Positions 10,511-21,510 of a stretch of DNA of 64,000 nt are shown piece after piece. Both the position numbers and the translations under genes were made by a program. The stretch is from Saturnia japonica (taxonomy: Eukaryota > Arthropoda > Insecta > Lepidoptera > Saturniidae). The notes beneath the pieces were generated by a model. It was not told the DNA's origin. It did no database searches and worked only from the letters and a program-made list of their open reading frames with translations. The DNA lies in NCBI GenBank assembly GCA_033032175.1, contig CM065318.1, forward strand, positions 17,794,001 through 17,858,000, read 5' to 3'. Each line of letters begins with the position of its first letter. The first letter of the stretch is position 1.

Positions 10511-12140
10511 GCTATTATTATTAATCATTACATAAGGGAGCTTTGCAATCTTATATCACTGCGGCCAGTAACATCTAAATAAAGCTTACCAGCAAGTTCT
10601 ATAAGCTTTAAAGAACTGCATGGATTTTTTTGGCAGAGAGCGACTGGACTGGACCTCTTCCTATAGCAGCACGTGCTGGGCCAGAATCTGGTTGCGTTTT
10701 GGACTCGATGGATCACACTCACAAAAAAGGTTCTTTGCAGTTTCATCCACACTTTCATAAGATCTGCAATCAAAAACTTATTAATCTTCAACTTCTCTGT
10801 CACTGATACTATTTTGATACTTCCACTGACATCATCATAATCATTTCACCTAAAAAAATGCATTACTAAGATTGCCACAACGACCGGTACTGTGCTGCCA
10901 CTGATACAGATTTTCGTAATCTTCTAATTACATAACCATTTTAACATTAACATCATCGCCGAGTGTAATCTTCTTTCATCCGTTTGTTTTATTGCCCAGC
11001 ATTTAGTTTTATACATTCATAGTGACCATGAACGTCAAATTAACTGGCAAGCAGTAGGCAAGTACGAGAATAGAGAACAACCATAGGCAAGATGGGTGCA
11101 GCCGCGGCGTGGTAAAAAGTTGGTCGTATAAAATTAATGCTGTTGAAACTTTGGAGCACAAATAGTAACACACAAAAGTACTTGTGTATAGGTGAACAGC
11201 TGCAGGAACGGTCACCATAATAATAGTGTGTTTATTAAATAGGTACTCAAACGAGTCGGCCCCATACAACAATGTGTACAAAAACGTGACTCAATTCAAA
11301 ATTTTATATGCTGGTTTTCGGTTTCGTAAAAGTTTCATATTGCATCATTCGTCAATTACGTATTTATGAGATGTTTACAATTTCAATTTCCAGTCTCAGT
11401 TTTTTAGGTCATTGTGAAAGCGAAATTTGAATATATTTATTGAGTATTTGTATTTTATTTACTTGTAGGGTAGATGTAAATAATAGATTTGATGTTAGTC
11501 TATAATAGTTAATTGTGTTTAATTCCAAAATAAACTTCCTAGGCGCATTACTGATTTGCTGGATAATAAATTCAGGAATCATTTCAAGCAAGTTCTGCTT
11601 AGTCTTTCGAAAGAGGTATTAGAAGAATGATAGTGGTCTGAAATTGACTTCTTTTCTTTATGTAAATCTCTGATCTCTGTATGTAAAATAATTTATATGT
11701 AATTTTTATCGTATGCTTTGACTTGATGTAATACTGTTTTATAAATTTTATAAATCCCCATTACTATGGAACTGGTGGGTCGTAATTTTTTTTAACTACT
11801 AACATATACAAATTTGTTGGTAGCTATGAAAAGGTTGATTACCCTCCTCTACTATCTAGGAATTTCCTCTTAAGAAAATTCTGTAACACTAGAAGATATA
11901 AAGGGTTTTGTGTATCTGATGTTTTTTGTCTGTCTAAGATTCAACCTGATATTGAGAAAGAAAAAGAAGAAGAACTAGAGAGCAGAATCTCAAACGCTAC
12001 AGTAATAAATGCTTGGTGACTGACTTCTTGGAAAACCATGTTTACATTTAACGAAAACTCAGACTCATTGTAGGTTTCAAAGTTGTCGAGATGGGACAAA
12101 ACATTCTACATATAAACTATAGTCATTTCACAATTTAAAT
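10511..12140. other. Unassigned sequence
   Basis: No family motif is seen in the 90-91-codon minus-strand frames at 10,528-10,803 and 11,009-11,281. The latter is hydrophobic but has no homologue I know. A purine-rich AGAAAGAAAAAGAAGAAG run lies at about 11,955. Nothing else is supported. Confidence 0.25.
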
Positions 12141-12299
12141 CTTATTGCAACAAAACAAGCGAGTACAAATAAAGAACCATTCGGTATCGGGATCGTGTCG
12201 TGTAAAGTGTTTATTTCTTTTTTGGCTTTTGATACCTTTTTATACACAGTGTAATTATTTGTAGTGGTATTTTAAATATAACATAATATATAAACTATT

Positions 12300-12560
12300 A
12301 AAAGAAATAAACAAAAACTAGTCATCGCATGTTTTAAACTCAGTAAAAACGATTAAGGAGTTTTTTAGGCAATAGTGCACGGCTAAAATAAGTTTCTAAG
12401 GAGCCTTACCGATTTGCTGGACAATGAGCTAAAGAACAATTACAAGCAGGTTTTAATGACAAAAGGTTGTTCAAGGGGGAATCATTACGGGAATGATAGC
12501 GATGTAAGCAAATAACTCCCTCTCTGTACATCCACTAAAATAACATAATAATAATGAACT
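12300..12560 (+). pseudogene. LINE C-terminal remnant, lineage 1
   Basis: Aligns by eye with 1,165-1,400: AAACTCAGTAAAAACGATTAA, GATTTGCTGGACAATGAG, ACAAGCAGGTTTTA, GGGAATGATAGCGATGT and CTGTACATCCACTAAAAT. The protein signal (LPDN-like block then YVND-like block) is broken by frameshifts. Non-functional. Confidence 0.5.
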
Positions 12561-12599
12561 GTAGATATTATTCACACAGTTTTAAAATATTTATAAAGC

Positions 12600-12668
12600 T
12601 TTAGTACGCCTCTGTCTAACTCTACGGGGATACAGGCATGATGGTATATTATAATAATAATAATAATA
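12600..12668 (+). repeat. SINE A 3' tail with ATA repeats
   Basis: CCTCTGTCTAACTCTACGGGGATACAGG matches the tail of the 26,196-26,420 SINE (read on its minus strand). It is followed by about seven TAA/ATA units, a common form of SINE tail. Confidence 0.5.
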
Positions 12669-12729
12669 GAGCCCTTTACTTCGAACCAATAACATTTACA
12701 ATTTAATGTCAAAAACAAAACTACAGATT

Positions 12730-12995
12730 TTAATATGTCCTTTAGTTCAAAGTGGCCTTTGGTGTAGGCCTCTTCCAACGATTTCCATGTTTGCCTTTCC
12801 CGAATAATCCTTCTCCAATTTGGTCCTGCCGTCAATTTTATTTCAACTTCTCACCTTATATGTTGTCTTCCTCATCTTGTCTTGCCGTCCCTTCAGTACC
12901 ATTCCATGACTCTCCTGCTCCACTTCCCTATTTTATCGTGCATCATATGTCTCCATTTCTATCGGTCGATTCGTTTGAGTATGCTGGCGAGTTTG
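12730..12995 (-). pseudogene. RTE-type LINE C-terminus remnant, second lineage
   Basis: The minus strand reads KWRHMMHDK, then VMEWY, RDGKTR.GRQHIR and TAGPNWRRIIRERQTWKSLE followed by EAYTKGH. This is the recognisable end of an endonuclease-reverse transcriptase LINE (LTAGP.WRR.A.DR..W..LEEAY). Two in-frame stops occur and the polymerase part is missing. It differs from the lineage at 10,255-10,510. Confidence 0.65.
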
Positions 12996-13111
12996 GTTTA
13001 TTTCCTTAGGCCAGTGTTTCTTGACGTTAGGCAGGAGGTCGGTAGTAAAACTTAAGCCAAAACTATTATAGCATGGAAACGTATAACAGTATGGAATAGT
13101 ATTATAATAAA

Positions 13112-13612
13112 CTAACTGTGTAGCTTCACTCACGTGGACTACATAATGCCCACGTGAACCTTGCTCCCACGCTCCCGGCTATTTTAAAGACAAAAAAGCT
13201 TATTGTGGGTGTTCCTTAGAGGATAGGTATATACTCTCTGTAAGGTTTTTTTAATGCCTACAATCATGTAGTACATTAATTTGCTATATCTCTTATGGTT
13301 CGGCGGAAGCCATTTAAGCGCCCGAATTGATTCATCATGACCAGTTTTTTTAAGTTGGGCGGAGCCCTAATCCTTTTTCTAAAATAAAAGTAGCCTAAGT
13401 TACTCCCTAAAAATATCAGCTATCTACCAGTGAAAGTCCCGTCAAAATCGGTCCAACCGTTTCGGAGATTACCCGGAACAAACAGACAGACAGACAAAAA
13501 TTTAAAAAGTTGTGTTTTGTTATATGTATCATTAATACTTTTATATGTATTTAGTAAAATACTGTTATTTTGACATTACAAATAGACACTTCAATTTTAT
13601 TAATTGTAAAGA
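13112..13612 (-). mobile_element. Helitron-like family C copy (about 500 bp)
   Basis: Nearly complete. The left end is CTAACTGTGTAGCTTCACTCACG (CTAG mutated to CTAA) and the right end GTAAAGAT (GTATAGAT in better copies). The interior has GCGGAAGCCATTTAAGCGCCC, AAAGTCCCGTCAAAATCGGT, CCAACCGTTTCGGAGATTAC and three GACA units. Non-coding. Confidence 0.65.
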
Positions 13613-13675
13613 TGAAAATGTGCTGTGCCGACCCCATCTAGTGTGATATAAGAGAAGGAAGAAGAAGAAGAAAAA
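13613..13675 (+). repeat. RTE LINE extreme 3' tail
   Basis: TGTGCTGTGCCGACCCCATCTAGTG reads the CCADPT-stop terminus of the RTE lineage, followed by GAAGAAGAAGAAGAA. It directly abuts the Helitron-like copy at 13,112-13,612. Confidence 0.5.
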
Positions 13676-13784
13676 GTGTTTTTAATCTTATTCTGGCATT
13701 TATAACATGTCAAACTTCTCTCCATGCTTAATGCTTTCCTGAGGGTCCAAGTTTCGCATCCATATGTTAGGTTAGGTATTAAAG

Positions 13785-13895
13785 CTCTAGTTCCTGGCCA
13801 GTTCCTCTCGATGACTGCAATGTTTTCCGAACCGGAATTAGTGTTTTAACTTCACAATTGCCTTCTCATTGCCTAAATTGAATAACGTATATTGA
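13785..13895 (+). repeat. LINE 3' UTR tail (same family as 1,755)
   Basis: GGCCAGTTCCTCTCGATGACTG, TTTTCCGAACCGGAATTAGTG and CCTAAATTGAATAACG identify a diverged tail fragment. Confidence 0.5.
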
Positions 13896-14034
13896 TTGAA
13901 CAGGTTAGGCTAAACTGAGCTGCGTTAAGGACATAGCAGTTAGATGTAGATGGTGCAGAATCGAAGCGAAGCGTCGCGACATTTACTTACACTTTAAAAT
14001 TATAATACGTTCTATGACCATTACCTAACCAATA

Positions 14035-14266
14035 CCTTAATTCTTTTTCATAAATGAAAGTAACCTCAGTTACTCCTTATAACATCAGCTATCTTCCAGT
14101 GAAAGTCCCGTTAATATCAGTCGAACCGTTTCGGAGATTACCTGGGATAAACAGACGGGCAGACAGAAAATAATAATTAAGAATTGATTTTTTGTTACAA
14201 GTACCGTTTCTACTTTCATATACAGTTAATAAAAAACTGTTATTTTGATATTACAAACAGACAGAA
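14035..14266 (-). mobile_element. Helitron-like family C fragment
   Basis: Holds TAATTCTTTTTCATAAATGAAAGTAACC, AGTGAAAGTCCCGTTAATATC and AACCGTTTCGGAGATTACC. It ends within AACAGACAGAAT, so both termini are lost. Confidence 0.6.
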
Positions 14267-14269
14267 TTA

Positions 14270-14720
14270 AACATCTTAGCATTCCATGGATTCACGGTGC
14301 GGGTGCCGGGTATCCATCGTGCGGTAGAGGGAGAACACGAGCAGCCCCCGGGACTTGTGACCCAGGTGTAAGTTTAAGGGGCCATCTTGACTGCCCGCGA
14401 TACCCTCCCTGCCAAGCCAGATTTGGTAAAAGCCTGTTAATGCTGCTTTAGATACCCATTTTAAAATAGAACTTACTGCAGTTCTCGACAGGCCGAGGTC
14501 TTTTAAGAAGTTATAGAGAGATTTCGCTGCAATACCCCTCGCTCCCGCTTCCACCGCATACAAGTTAACCGCATAGCCGTTTTTGGTTAGCTCACTACAT
14601 AGATCGTAATATTTATTAATTTTTATTGCGTGGTCTTTAGGTATATTAGTTTCCCTTAGTACAGTAAAGCCTACAAGTACTATACGCTTGATTTCTCGAG
14701 AAGAAAGAAATAGGTTCGGT
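14270..14720 (-). pseudogene. Non-LTR retrotransposon C-terminal (nuclease-region) remnant
   Basis: A continuous minus-strand frame reads REIKRIVLVGFTVLRE, then IPKDHAIK.NKYYDLC, NLYAVEAGARGIAAKSLYNF and SKAALTGFYQIW, about 130 codons to near 14,300. The core (tVP..i......KY..L......W.v.l.aVEVG.RGf.A.Sl...L...G) is a pattern I know from the ends of animal LINE-like proteins carrying restriction-like nucleases. The nuclease PD...D pair is not included. Downstream the frame loses similarity. The family name is uncertain; that it is retroelement-derived is likely. Confidence 0.5.
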
Positions 14721-14759
14721 CTGGATGACGAATGTATTTATTTGTATAGGTAATTTTTT

Positions 14760-16365
14760 TCAGATTGTAATACTGTAATTCAGTACACTACGGCGAAGTT
14801 ATAAGTCCGGTGAAAGCGTTGCAAAGAAATGCATTAATGTTTGTGATGCTGAACAATCTCATAATACCGATTTGTTTGCGCAAGTCATTAACGCGAGAAG
14901 CGAGCCCGTATGTTCGCTGATTAGTAGATATTCATGCTAAAACAAATACCGAATAACTTTATATTTGTTTAAGTTGAAAAAGTAAATACCAGTAATTAGC
15001 AATGAATATAGAAATGTAAATATTTGACAGTATATTAGTAGACTGAAAAACGTTCGTTATATGTACGGTATGGGATTTTTCGATACAAAATATGGCAAAA
15101 TATATTTTATTTTGTCAGTAAGAAATAGTATCGTCTGTTCAAATCAATTAGATGTTACCTGGTCATTTTCACCAATAGCTTTCTGCACCCAACTATCAGG
15201 AATTCAGTTTTGACTGAGGAAAATCTGTCATGTGTCACTTGCTCTTTAGATCAGAAAGTAGTATTTGTATTTTGCGGTAGAATAGATCTCTTGAGGAATT
15301 CTTAGCCGATTCTCTGGTAAGTTCTGACACACAAAAACTTCTTCGTTTTGTATTCTCCCTGTTAGGAGAACATTATCTAGTGTTTAGGTTTCCTCACGAT
15401 GTTTTCCTTCACCGTAAACCGTTAATCATCAATCGGGAGATGTCGCGACGATTGTTTATCTTTTGATTTTTTAACCGTTATCTAAAATATAATAATAAAC
15501 AATTTTTGGAAGAATTAAGTTATATTTATAAATGATCGTAAAAGTAAATAATTTTTTTTATTGAATAATTTTACAGGACAAGGGTATCTTTGGTCACTGA
15601 TTAGAGGCGTAGTTAGTACATATTAAATGAAATTTACATAAACTTTAAATTTTTTTAATATTTGTTTAAAAGCAATGCGTATACTATCAATCCACTTATA
15701 ATGAAGCCTTCTGTCTAGAAAGAGGCTGTTTGTTTGAAGGTATGATTTGTTGGTTTGAAGATTTGGAATTTATTAATTATGAAAATAAATAAGTCAATGT
15801 GATGAAAGCATTACAAAAAATGCATAGGATCGAATAGGAAATGCATTGGATCTCATCGTAGTAAATAAAAATTCTGCTCTATCTTTTTTGCCTGTCCTGT
15901 TAGGAACAAGGCGTGATGACAAACAGATAAAAAAATTCATTGTAATATTTTTAGGTAAGAGATAAAAGTTAGATTACTTGCTATAGGTATATAATATTTT
16001 AAAATAATTAAATGAATAACTCAGCACATTAACATTACATATGGAGAGAGACAATACGAAATAAACGATCAAATTTATTCATAAGAAAGAAAAAATAACA
16101 TAAATTATACATGATTCTATACCGGCAAATAAATAAGCCGTATTATGTTATTATTGTTTAGCATCGAGCGATGGGACCGCATGAATTATTCATCACATAA
16201 TTAGCGTGAAAACATCAAAGAGGAGTTACGAATGGCCGACGCTAACTACGAATGGGGAAAAGTGGATCCATCAACTATGGCTTAGGATTCGATAAGAACT
16301 CCTTTATGTTGCCCCTTATCAGACAAATTGTTCAGGGAAGTGTCTAGTTATACAATATTTTATTA
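14760..16365. other. Mostly unassigned; SINE C fragment at 15,385-15,440
   Basis: TAGGTTTCCTCACGATGTTTTCCTTCACCGT at about 15,385 is a SINE C tail. The segment 16,170-16,290 stands out: ATGAATTATTCAT is a perfect palindrome, followed by ACATAATTAGCGTG, ACATCAAAGAGG and two TACGAATGG words. These look like homeodomain and TCF-type sites. No coding sequence is seen. Confidence 0.3.
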
Positions 16366-16891
16366 TCTATACAATTAATAAAATTGAAGTGTCTGTTTGT
16401 AATGTCAAAATAACAGTTTTATACTAAATCTATATGAAAGTATATACAATACATATAACAAAACACCATTTTTTTTTTTGTCTGTCTGTCTGTTTGTTCC
16501 GGGTAATCTACGAAACGGTTGGACCGATTTCAACGGGACTTTGACTGGTAGATAGCTGATGTTATATGGAGTAACTTAGGCTAATTTTATTTTAGATAAA
16601 TAATTAGAGTTCTGCGTAAATTAAAAAAAAACTGGTAATGATGAATCAATTCGGGCGCTTAAATGGCTTACGCTGAGTAAATCATAAGAAATATATCGAC
16701 TTAATGTACGACATAATTTTAAATATTAAAAAGACATACAAAAAAATCAGCGAGTGCATATGTCTATAAATATTTTTCTAAGGATCACCCACAATAAGCA
16801 TAGAACTGGGTACGGGAGTAGCACGATTTGCGCGTTTGCTCGATGGACGGCATTCTGTAGTCCACACGAACGAAGTCGCGGGCACAGCTAG
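16366..16891 (+). mobile_element. Helitron-like family C, reference full-length copy (526 bp)
   Basis: Starts TCTATACAATTAATAAAATT right after A and ends GGGCACAGCTAG right before T, the TC...CTAG between A and T expected of a Helitron. The interior carries GAAGTGTCTGTTTGTAATGTC, a run of GTCTGTCTGTCTGTTTG, CCGATTTCAACGGGACTTTG, CACAATAAGCATAG and GGCATTCTGTAGTCCACACG. There is no reading frame of note, so it must have been moved by another element's Rep/helicase. A clear subterminal hairpin is not obvious, which lowers confidence in the class but not in the element. Confidence 0.75.
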
Positions 16892-16892
16892 T

Positions 16893-17499
16893 GTTTAATA
16901 TATTCACCGTTACGGCTTATTCAAGCCTGATGAAGCTGTTAAGGCTCCTTAGGCCAACAGCGCAATAAGAAAGCGTTCAGTGTGTTGATTATTTCGGAGT
17001 GTCATTTTCAGTGAGATATGAGGTCGAAAGAACCTCATGAGCATCTTACCTTCAGTGCGTTGTTAGCTTAACGTAAAACAAAATATATTATTTGTTATTT
17101 AATCGATTCTGAATTAATGTATAGTAAAATATTATTTTTTCTTTCACATTCGTAATAGGCATGTATTTCCAGAGCTGTACTCTACGCACCATAAAAAACA
17201 ATTTTTAATAGACAAAAATATAATATACTGACAGGAGGTAATTTATGCCCCTTACCACATGGGCGAAAAAAAACATAGTAAACAAAGAGTATGGATTTTT
17301 AAGTGTTAAGTACGCACGTACTTTCTTGAAATAACAAAACGAGAACTTGCCAAGAAAATAAAATAATAAAAAATAAAATTATACTATGAAAAAAAAAATT
17401 TTCATTTGTTTAAAATACAATTTTTTTCTGCACGGTAAAATTATTTTTGCACAATTATAAAATAATAAATGTAAAATGAATTTAGTTACATTATTATTC
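16893..17499. other. Unassigned sequence
   Basis: AT-rich with many A-runs (17,340-17,460). No coding region or repeat is recognised. Confidence 0.25.
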
Positions 17500-17670
17500 C
17501 TAATAGGCAGAGGTGTACATACATACACTCACAGTTCGCCGGGTCCGTTTTTAGGTCCCATGTAATAGAGGGCGAGCCTATAGACACAAAGCCAAACTTT
17601 GAGCTGCTACTGAGAATTTCATAGGAAAACCCAATAATACTTTGCTTGACCTGAGAATCGAACTCAGGAT
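17500..17670 (-). repeat. SINE A copy
   Basis: AGGCAGAGGTGTACATACAT, CACAGTTCGCCGGGTCCGTT, GTAATAGAGGGCGAGCC, CTGCTACTGAGAATTTCATAG and TTTGCTTGACCTGAGAATCGAACTCAGG. The last block is a tRNA T-arm-like stem in reverse (GAGTTCGATTCTC on the minus strand). The 67-codon plus-strand frame that overlaps (17,642-17,845) is chance. Confidence 0.65.
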
Positions 17671-18930
17671 GGCTAAATTAATCATGTCGCATTTCCGTCA
17701 CATGACGCGCACGCAGATCTCAATTTTACCCGCTACTAAAAGTTACCAAAGAAGCATAACTTCAAATATATCCCCATTAAAAAGACAGATATTTCGATTT
17801 GTATTTACATATGTATATAATATAAAACATGACAAACAAAAATGAACAAAGTGTAAGTTTAAAATATCAATTACAGTCGACGTAACGAATCGGTAATTCC
17901 GCAAGCCGGTCTCGTCAAACGGTGCGTATGAAATGCAGGGAGCATTGTCATATCCTGAATATCGCATCACCGAGGAAAACGTACCGATTTAAATACCACA
18001 TTCAAACGTAGCGTGTATTTCCATTGTAATATTTACTTTTAACAGTAAATTATTGTTAAAATCTTGAATAGTTTTGACATAAATATTTAGTAAAACTTAA
18101 TATAGTATAATCTATCTTAAAGATATATCATTTGCCAGAGCAGGTAAACTATATAATAATTATTGAGACAATAATGAAAAGCATGATTACAAAGTATTAT
18201 GTAGGTATATTAATATTGTAACTGTTTTATGTTTTGTAAATATGTCCTTTTTAAAGGTTATTTTATAGTATACCGAACATTTGGCAACTAATTTCTATAG
18301 CGTGTATTTGTCACACTTGACATTGACAAAATAGCCCACATAGGCAGAAAGCCAAAATTTAAATAAAAAGGTTGAGATTAGACGCAATATTTTACCTGCT
18401 ATCTTTTAGCCCAACTTCTATAAGTCGTTAGTTTGAAGTATTGTTTAACAAAAATTATTGTTCTATTCCATTCTATTCTATTCCTTATTTTTATTCTAAA
18501 TATTATAAAACTATATTTCTACTATCGTGTATCTATCATAATATTATTACAATTAAGCAAATCATTTGAAAATTAGCAAGCCTAAAATTTTTGTAAATGT
18601 AATTTAAGAACGCACAAAAATATTATGAATGGTAGGTAAATAAGAGGTATTTATCAATTTTATAGTTTCTTATAATTTAATGGAAATTTAATTAAACAAT
18701 TATTTCCAAAGACGACGACCAAAAATACACGCGTATGTTTTCGTACGTAATTAGGCGCGCTTGTTTCATCTTACTTTGTCATTTTGTTCGCGGAAAAAAT
18801 GCAGCTTATACAAAGGGAAACTACGTGAAAGGACAACAAAGCCAGCTGTAAGTAGGGCGGCATAAACGCTTCTTCACAGCTTCGGCTATATTACTCAGAT
18901 TAATTTATAATTTATATGCATATATGCATT
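17671..18930. other. Unassigned sequence
   Basis: A simple TTCTATTCCATTCTATTCTATTCC run lies at about 18,460-18,483. The part at 18,710-18,860 is GC-richer (ACACGCGTATGTTTTCG, TAATTAGGCGCGC) and could be a unique conserved block. No gene is visible. Confidence 0.25.
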
Positions 18931-18934
18931 TTTA

Positions 18935-19172
18935 ACAGACTTCAACAAAAGACGTACTCGATATGAATGTATATTTATTTTTATGGCCATAACTTCTTTG
19001 TTTGTAAACCGATTTGGTTGATTCTTTTTTTGTTGGATAGGGGATACTTCAGAATGGGACAACAATTTAATTTCATTGGCATTGTACCTTCAACTTCGAA
19101 GATATACAAGAAAACTCTTCAAAATCGTTGAAGTTATTTTTTGTTAAAAATTGTCTTTTATTATTGTTTATG
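18935..19172 (+). repeat. Repeat E, left arm of an inverted pair
   Basis: Starts ACAGACTTCAACAAAAGACG and includes ATAACTTCTTTGTTTGTAAACC, GATTTGG, TTTAATTTCATTGGCATTG and TTCAACTTCGAAGATAT. The complement of the same text lies at 19,540-19,790. Other copies are at 54,305-54,495 (minus) and 57,585-57,725 (plus). I recognise the GACTTC(A)nAAAGG opening from lepidopteran repeats but cannot name its class. Confidence 0.55.
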
Positions 19173-19174
19173 AT

Positions 19175-19535
19175 ATTATATATATTAATACGTAAAGCAA
19201 AAGCTTTCTACCCCTTGATAAGCGTATTGCGTGCACGGAAGACTGAGAGATTTGGCATGGTTAAAGTTTATATGGAGAAGGTGTGCAGAAAGCTAAAATT
19301 TATCTTTAATATCTGTTACTAATATGTTAAATTAAATAAATTAATACTGTGAATCCTAACCCGACCAGTGCCATTGAACTTAGACCCCCCAAAATATTGA
19401 CGTTGTCGCTCAACGAAAAGTGACAGCAAGTGATATAATATTCATTGTTTAGGTTCTTACTGCAAATGTCAAACATAAAATAGTCTATGATTGAAAAGTC
19501 CCCTGATCGAATTTCGATAATTGGACAACCGCTAG
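19175..19535 (+). mobile_element. Helitron-like family A copy between inverted repeat E arms
   Basis: Begins near TATATATTAATACGTAAAGC and ends GACAACCGCTAG, followed by T. GTGCACGGAAGACTGAGAGATT, TATATGGAGAAGG and the small stem TCACT/AGTGA-like core follow the family order. The subterminal hairpin is weakened (TGATCG...GGACAACC). The 98-codon minus-strand frame over it is non-genic. Confidence 0.65.
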
Positions 19536-19539
19536 TAAA

Positions 19540-19830
19540 AATAAATAAAACAAAACAGTTTTTAACAAAAATGAAAATTAACTTGATGAGTTCTGTGGTG
19601 TATCTTCGAAGTTGATGGTCCAATCATCAATGAAATTAAAATGGGACCATGTTTGAGGTATGCCCTTTTATCAAAAACGAATCATCCAAATAGGTTCATA
19701 AACAAAGAAGCTATGGCTGAATATCCATTAAAAAATTACATTCGAATTGAGAACTTCCTACTTTTTTTACCGACTTCAGAAAAAGACGGAGGTCACTTAA
19801 CCCGAGATCATCCGATGGATTTTTTCAAGT
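19540..19830 (-). repeat. Repeat E, right arm of the inverted pair
   Basis: The minus strand reads CCTCCGTCTTTTTCTGAAGTCGG, GCTTCTTTGTTTATGAACC, TTTAATTTCATTGATGATTGG and CAACTTCGAAGATACACC, matching 18,935-19,172 in reverse. With the Helitron-like element between them the pair forms a potential large hairpin with arms of about 235 bp. Confidence 0.55.
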
Positions 19831-19835
19831 GAAAA

Positions 19836-20125
19836 CTTCTTTAGCTGCGTTGAGGGATTTTGGTAGCGGGAAATTTTATGGGTTCGCGTGACCTTCGCGT
19901 CTCCGGTGCCCTCGACATGCTCAGGATCTATTGCACTTGCGCCAGACTAACGACGCGTAGTATACCTAAAAAAATTGTATATACTCGACTGTATCATATG
20001 TGTGTTTGACTTTTTGGATAGTTAAATTCTCGTGATTTCACGTCAGCGATATGCTCTGCAATAATTCAGACTATAATTGATTAACATTCAAAACTGAGTT
20101 TTCACTTCTGTCGGCAGTCTGACTG
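19836..20125 (+). repeat. Repeat D copy 2
   Basis: Longer partner of 7,560-7,790: GCTGCGTTGAGGGATTTTGGTAGCGGG, GGTGCCCTCGACATGCTCAGG, GTGTGTTTGACTTTTTGGATAG and GAGTTTTCACTTCTGTCGGCAGTC. It contains about 60 bp (near 19,930-20,000) absent from the other copy. Ends GAAAAC...GTTTTC are inverted. Confidence 0.55.
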
Positions 20126-20129
20126 CCTC

Positions 20130-20720
20130 TGTTCTTTTTTAATATTCACTAAGATGTTCTACAACTGCCGGGCGTCCCGTGACGGCCATCTTTTTTAACA
20201 ATAAGTTCATTGCTGACTTCATAACTTCTGCATAATATTTTTGTGAGCAAAGTGCGAAGCGGCCGACGAGTGTCATAAGCGTTGGGAGAGAAACACAGCA
20301 GTGATTTCTTGAAGTTGAACGAACCCGATGCATTTCTCGGATCGTAAAGCCTCGAGTCTCGGAGCGCAACTCGGATGGAACGCGTAATAAAGATGCAAAT
20401 CATAATATTTTTGCATACTGCACGTTTATTTACGATGCTTTAATGGTTTTTTTTTATCATCGTGACGTTTTTGTCTGTTGTTGTTTTTTTTACGTCACGA
20501 GGTCATCTTCACGGGATTTATTCGTCATTACTACTTTCTGGAAATACACTAATTGTTGGACTTTTAGGTTGGAAGATTAACTCTGTCCCAAATTCGAAGG
20601 GTTTGGTTGACTTTTCTTTTTATCATAATACGGTAAAGCACATCCTGATCAAATGCCTCTTCATGTTATGTTTGAAAGCCTATATTAGGAAAACCGAGAG
20701 ACAGTTCTACAAATTTTTTA
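20130..20720. other. Unassigned; overlapping minus-strand frames
   Basis: Two overlapping minus-strand frames of 76 and 84 codons (20,139-20,403) lie in a locally GC-richer patch (CGGGCGTCCCGTGACGGCC). I see no motif, signal peptide or repeat partner, so I do not call a gene. The 87-codon plus frame at 20,462-20,725 is also unrecognised. Confidence 0.25.
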
Positions 20721-20724
20721 CATA

Positions 20725-20880
20725 GTAGCACGGTAAATTTACAATACTGTCCGTGATGGTAAACACAGTACAATGGCGACCACCGAGAGATCGTGATCCA
20801 GCGACGGTCACCACTGTTATATCTGGCTGATCGCGATACGCAACACGCAAAAATTACATACTGTGACGTACTTTTTACGA
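20725..20880 (+). repeat. Repeat F copy 1
   Basis: AGCACGGTAAATTTACAATACTGTCC, AACACAGTACAATGGCGACCACCGA and CGACGGTCACCACTGTTATA recur at 27,245-27,400 and loosely at 63,665-63,800. Class unknown; no coding sequence. Confidence 0.5.
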
Positions 20881-21069
20881 CATACATTGTGGTCGCAGCC
20901 CTAAAACCCCGCTATTAGAATTTCCTTGTTCGTTACTCAGCAGGGTGCACAACGTACAGGTGAGGTTGGCTTGGACGTCTCAGTGTTGAAGAGGGAATTC
21001 GACACCCCTTACACCCCTATAACAGTTCAGCAATTTTGTAATTCATTAATGTAATAATGATGAAAACAT

Positions 21070-21300
21070 TATCGATCCTACGTGGAAATCATGAATGGAA
21101 GTATATTTTGCTGGTTGGTAGAACATGACCACTGGGACCATCATACACACTGTATAACATTCGTCATACCGGTACACTTAGACATGTCGCGTTTCGGGAT
21201 CAACCGATGTATATCCAGAAATGAAATGTGGTTGTAAGGCACGTGTATTGGTTTAGATCACTATGGTGACAAACCCATCACAGTGATTATTTTGGTTTGT
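21070..21300. repeat. Low-copy dispersed repeat H, copy 2
   Basis: ATGTCGCGTTTCGGGATCAACCGATGTATATCCAG matches in pieces the 740-960 and 57,205-57,420 segments (CGTTCCGGGATCAGCC...GTATATCCAG). Divergence is high. Confidence 0.45.
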
Positions 21301-21359
21301 CGCGTTTGAGAATCAGAGGATCTAATTTATTTCCATACATCGAAGGTGCAAAACGAGCG

Positions 21360-21510
21360 TACATCCCACTCGATGGTAAGCGGCAATCGCAGTTTATGGA
21401 TACTTGTAAAACTATAGGTATCACTAACGCCTTGCCGGTCTTGAACACCCCTACCCCAAGGAGCTCCGGAAACCCTACTCACAGGAACACAACACAAAGT
21501 TACTAAGTCG
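21360..21510 (+). repeat. Repeat G copy
   Basis: CTCGATGGTAAGCGGCAATCGCAG, AACGCCTTGCCGGTCTTGAACACC, CCCCAAGGAGCTCCGGAAACCCTACTC and AGGAACACAACAC identify a common lepidopteran dispersed repeat. Better copies are at 38,580-38,830 and 44,338-44,590 (plus), with one at 47,860-48,110 (minus). Confidence 0.6.

Noticed and set aside
19327..19623. 98-codon minus-strand frame as a gene
   Set aside because: Crosses the end of a Helitron-like copy into repeat E.
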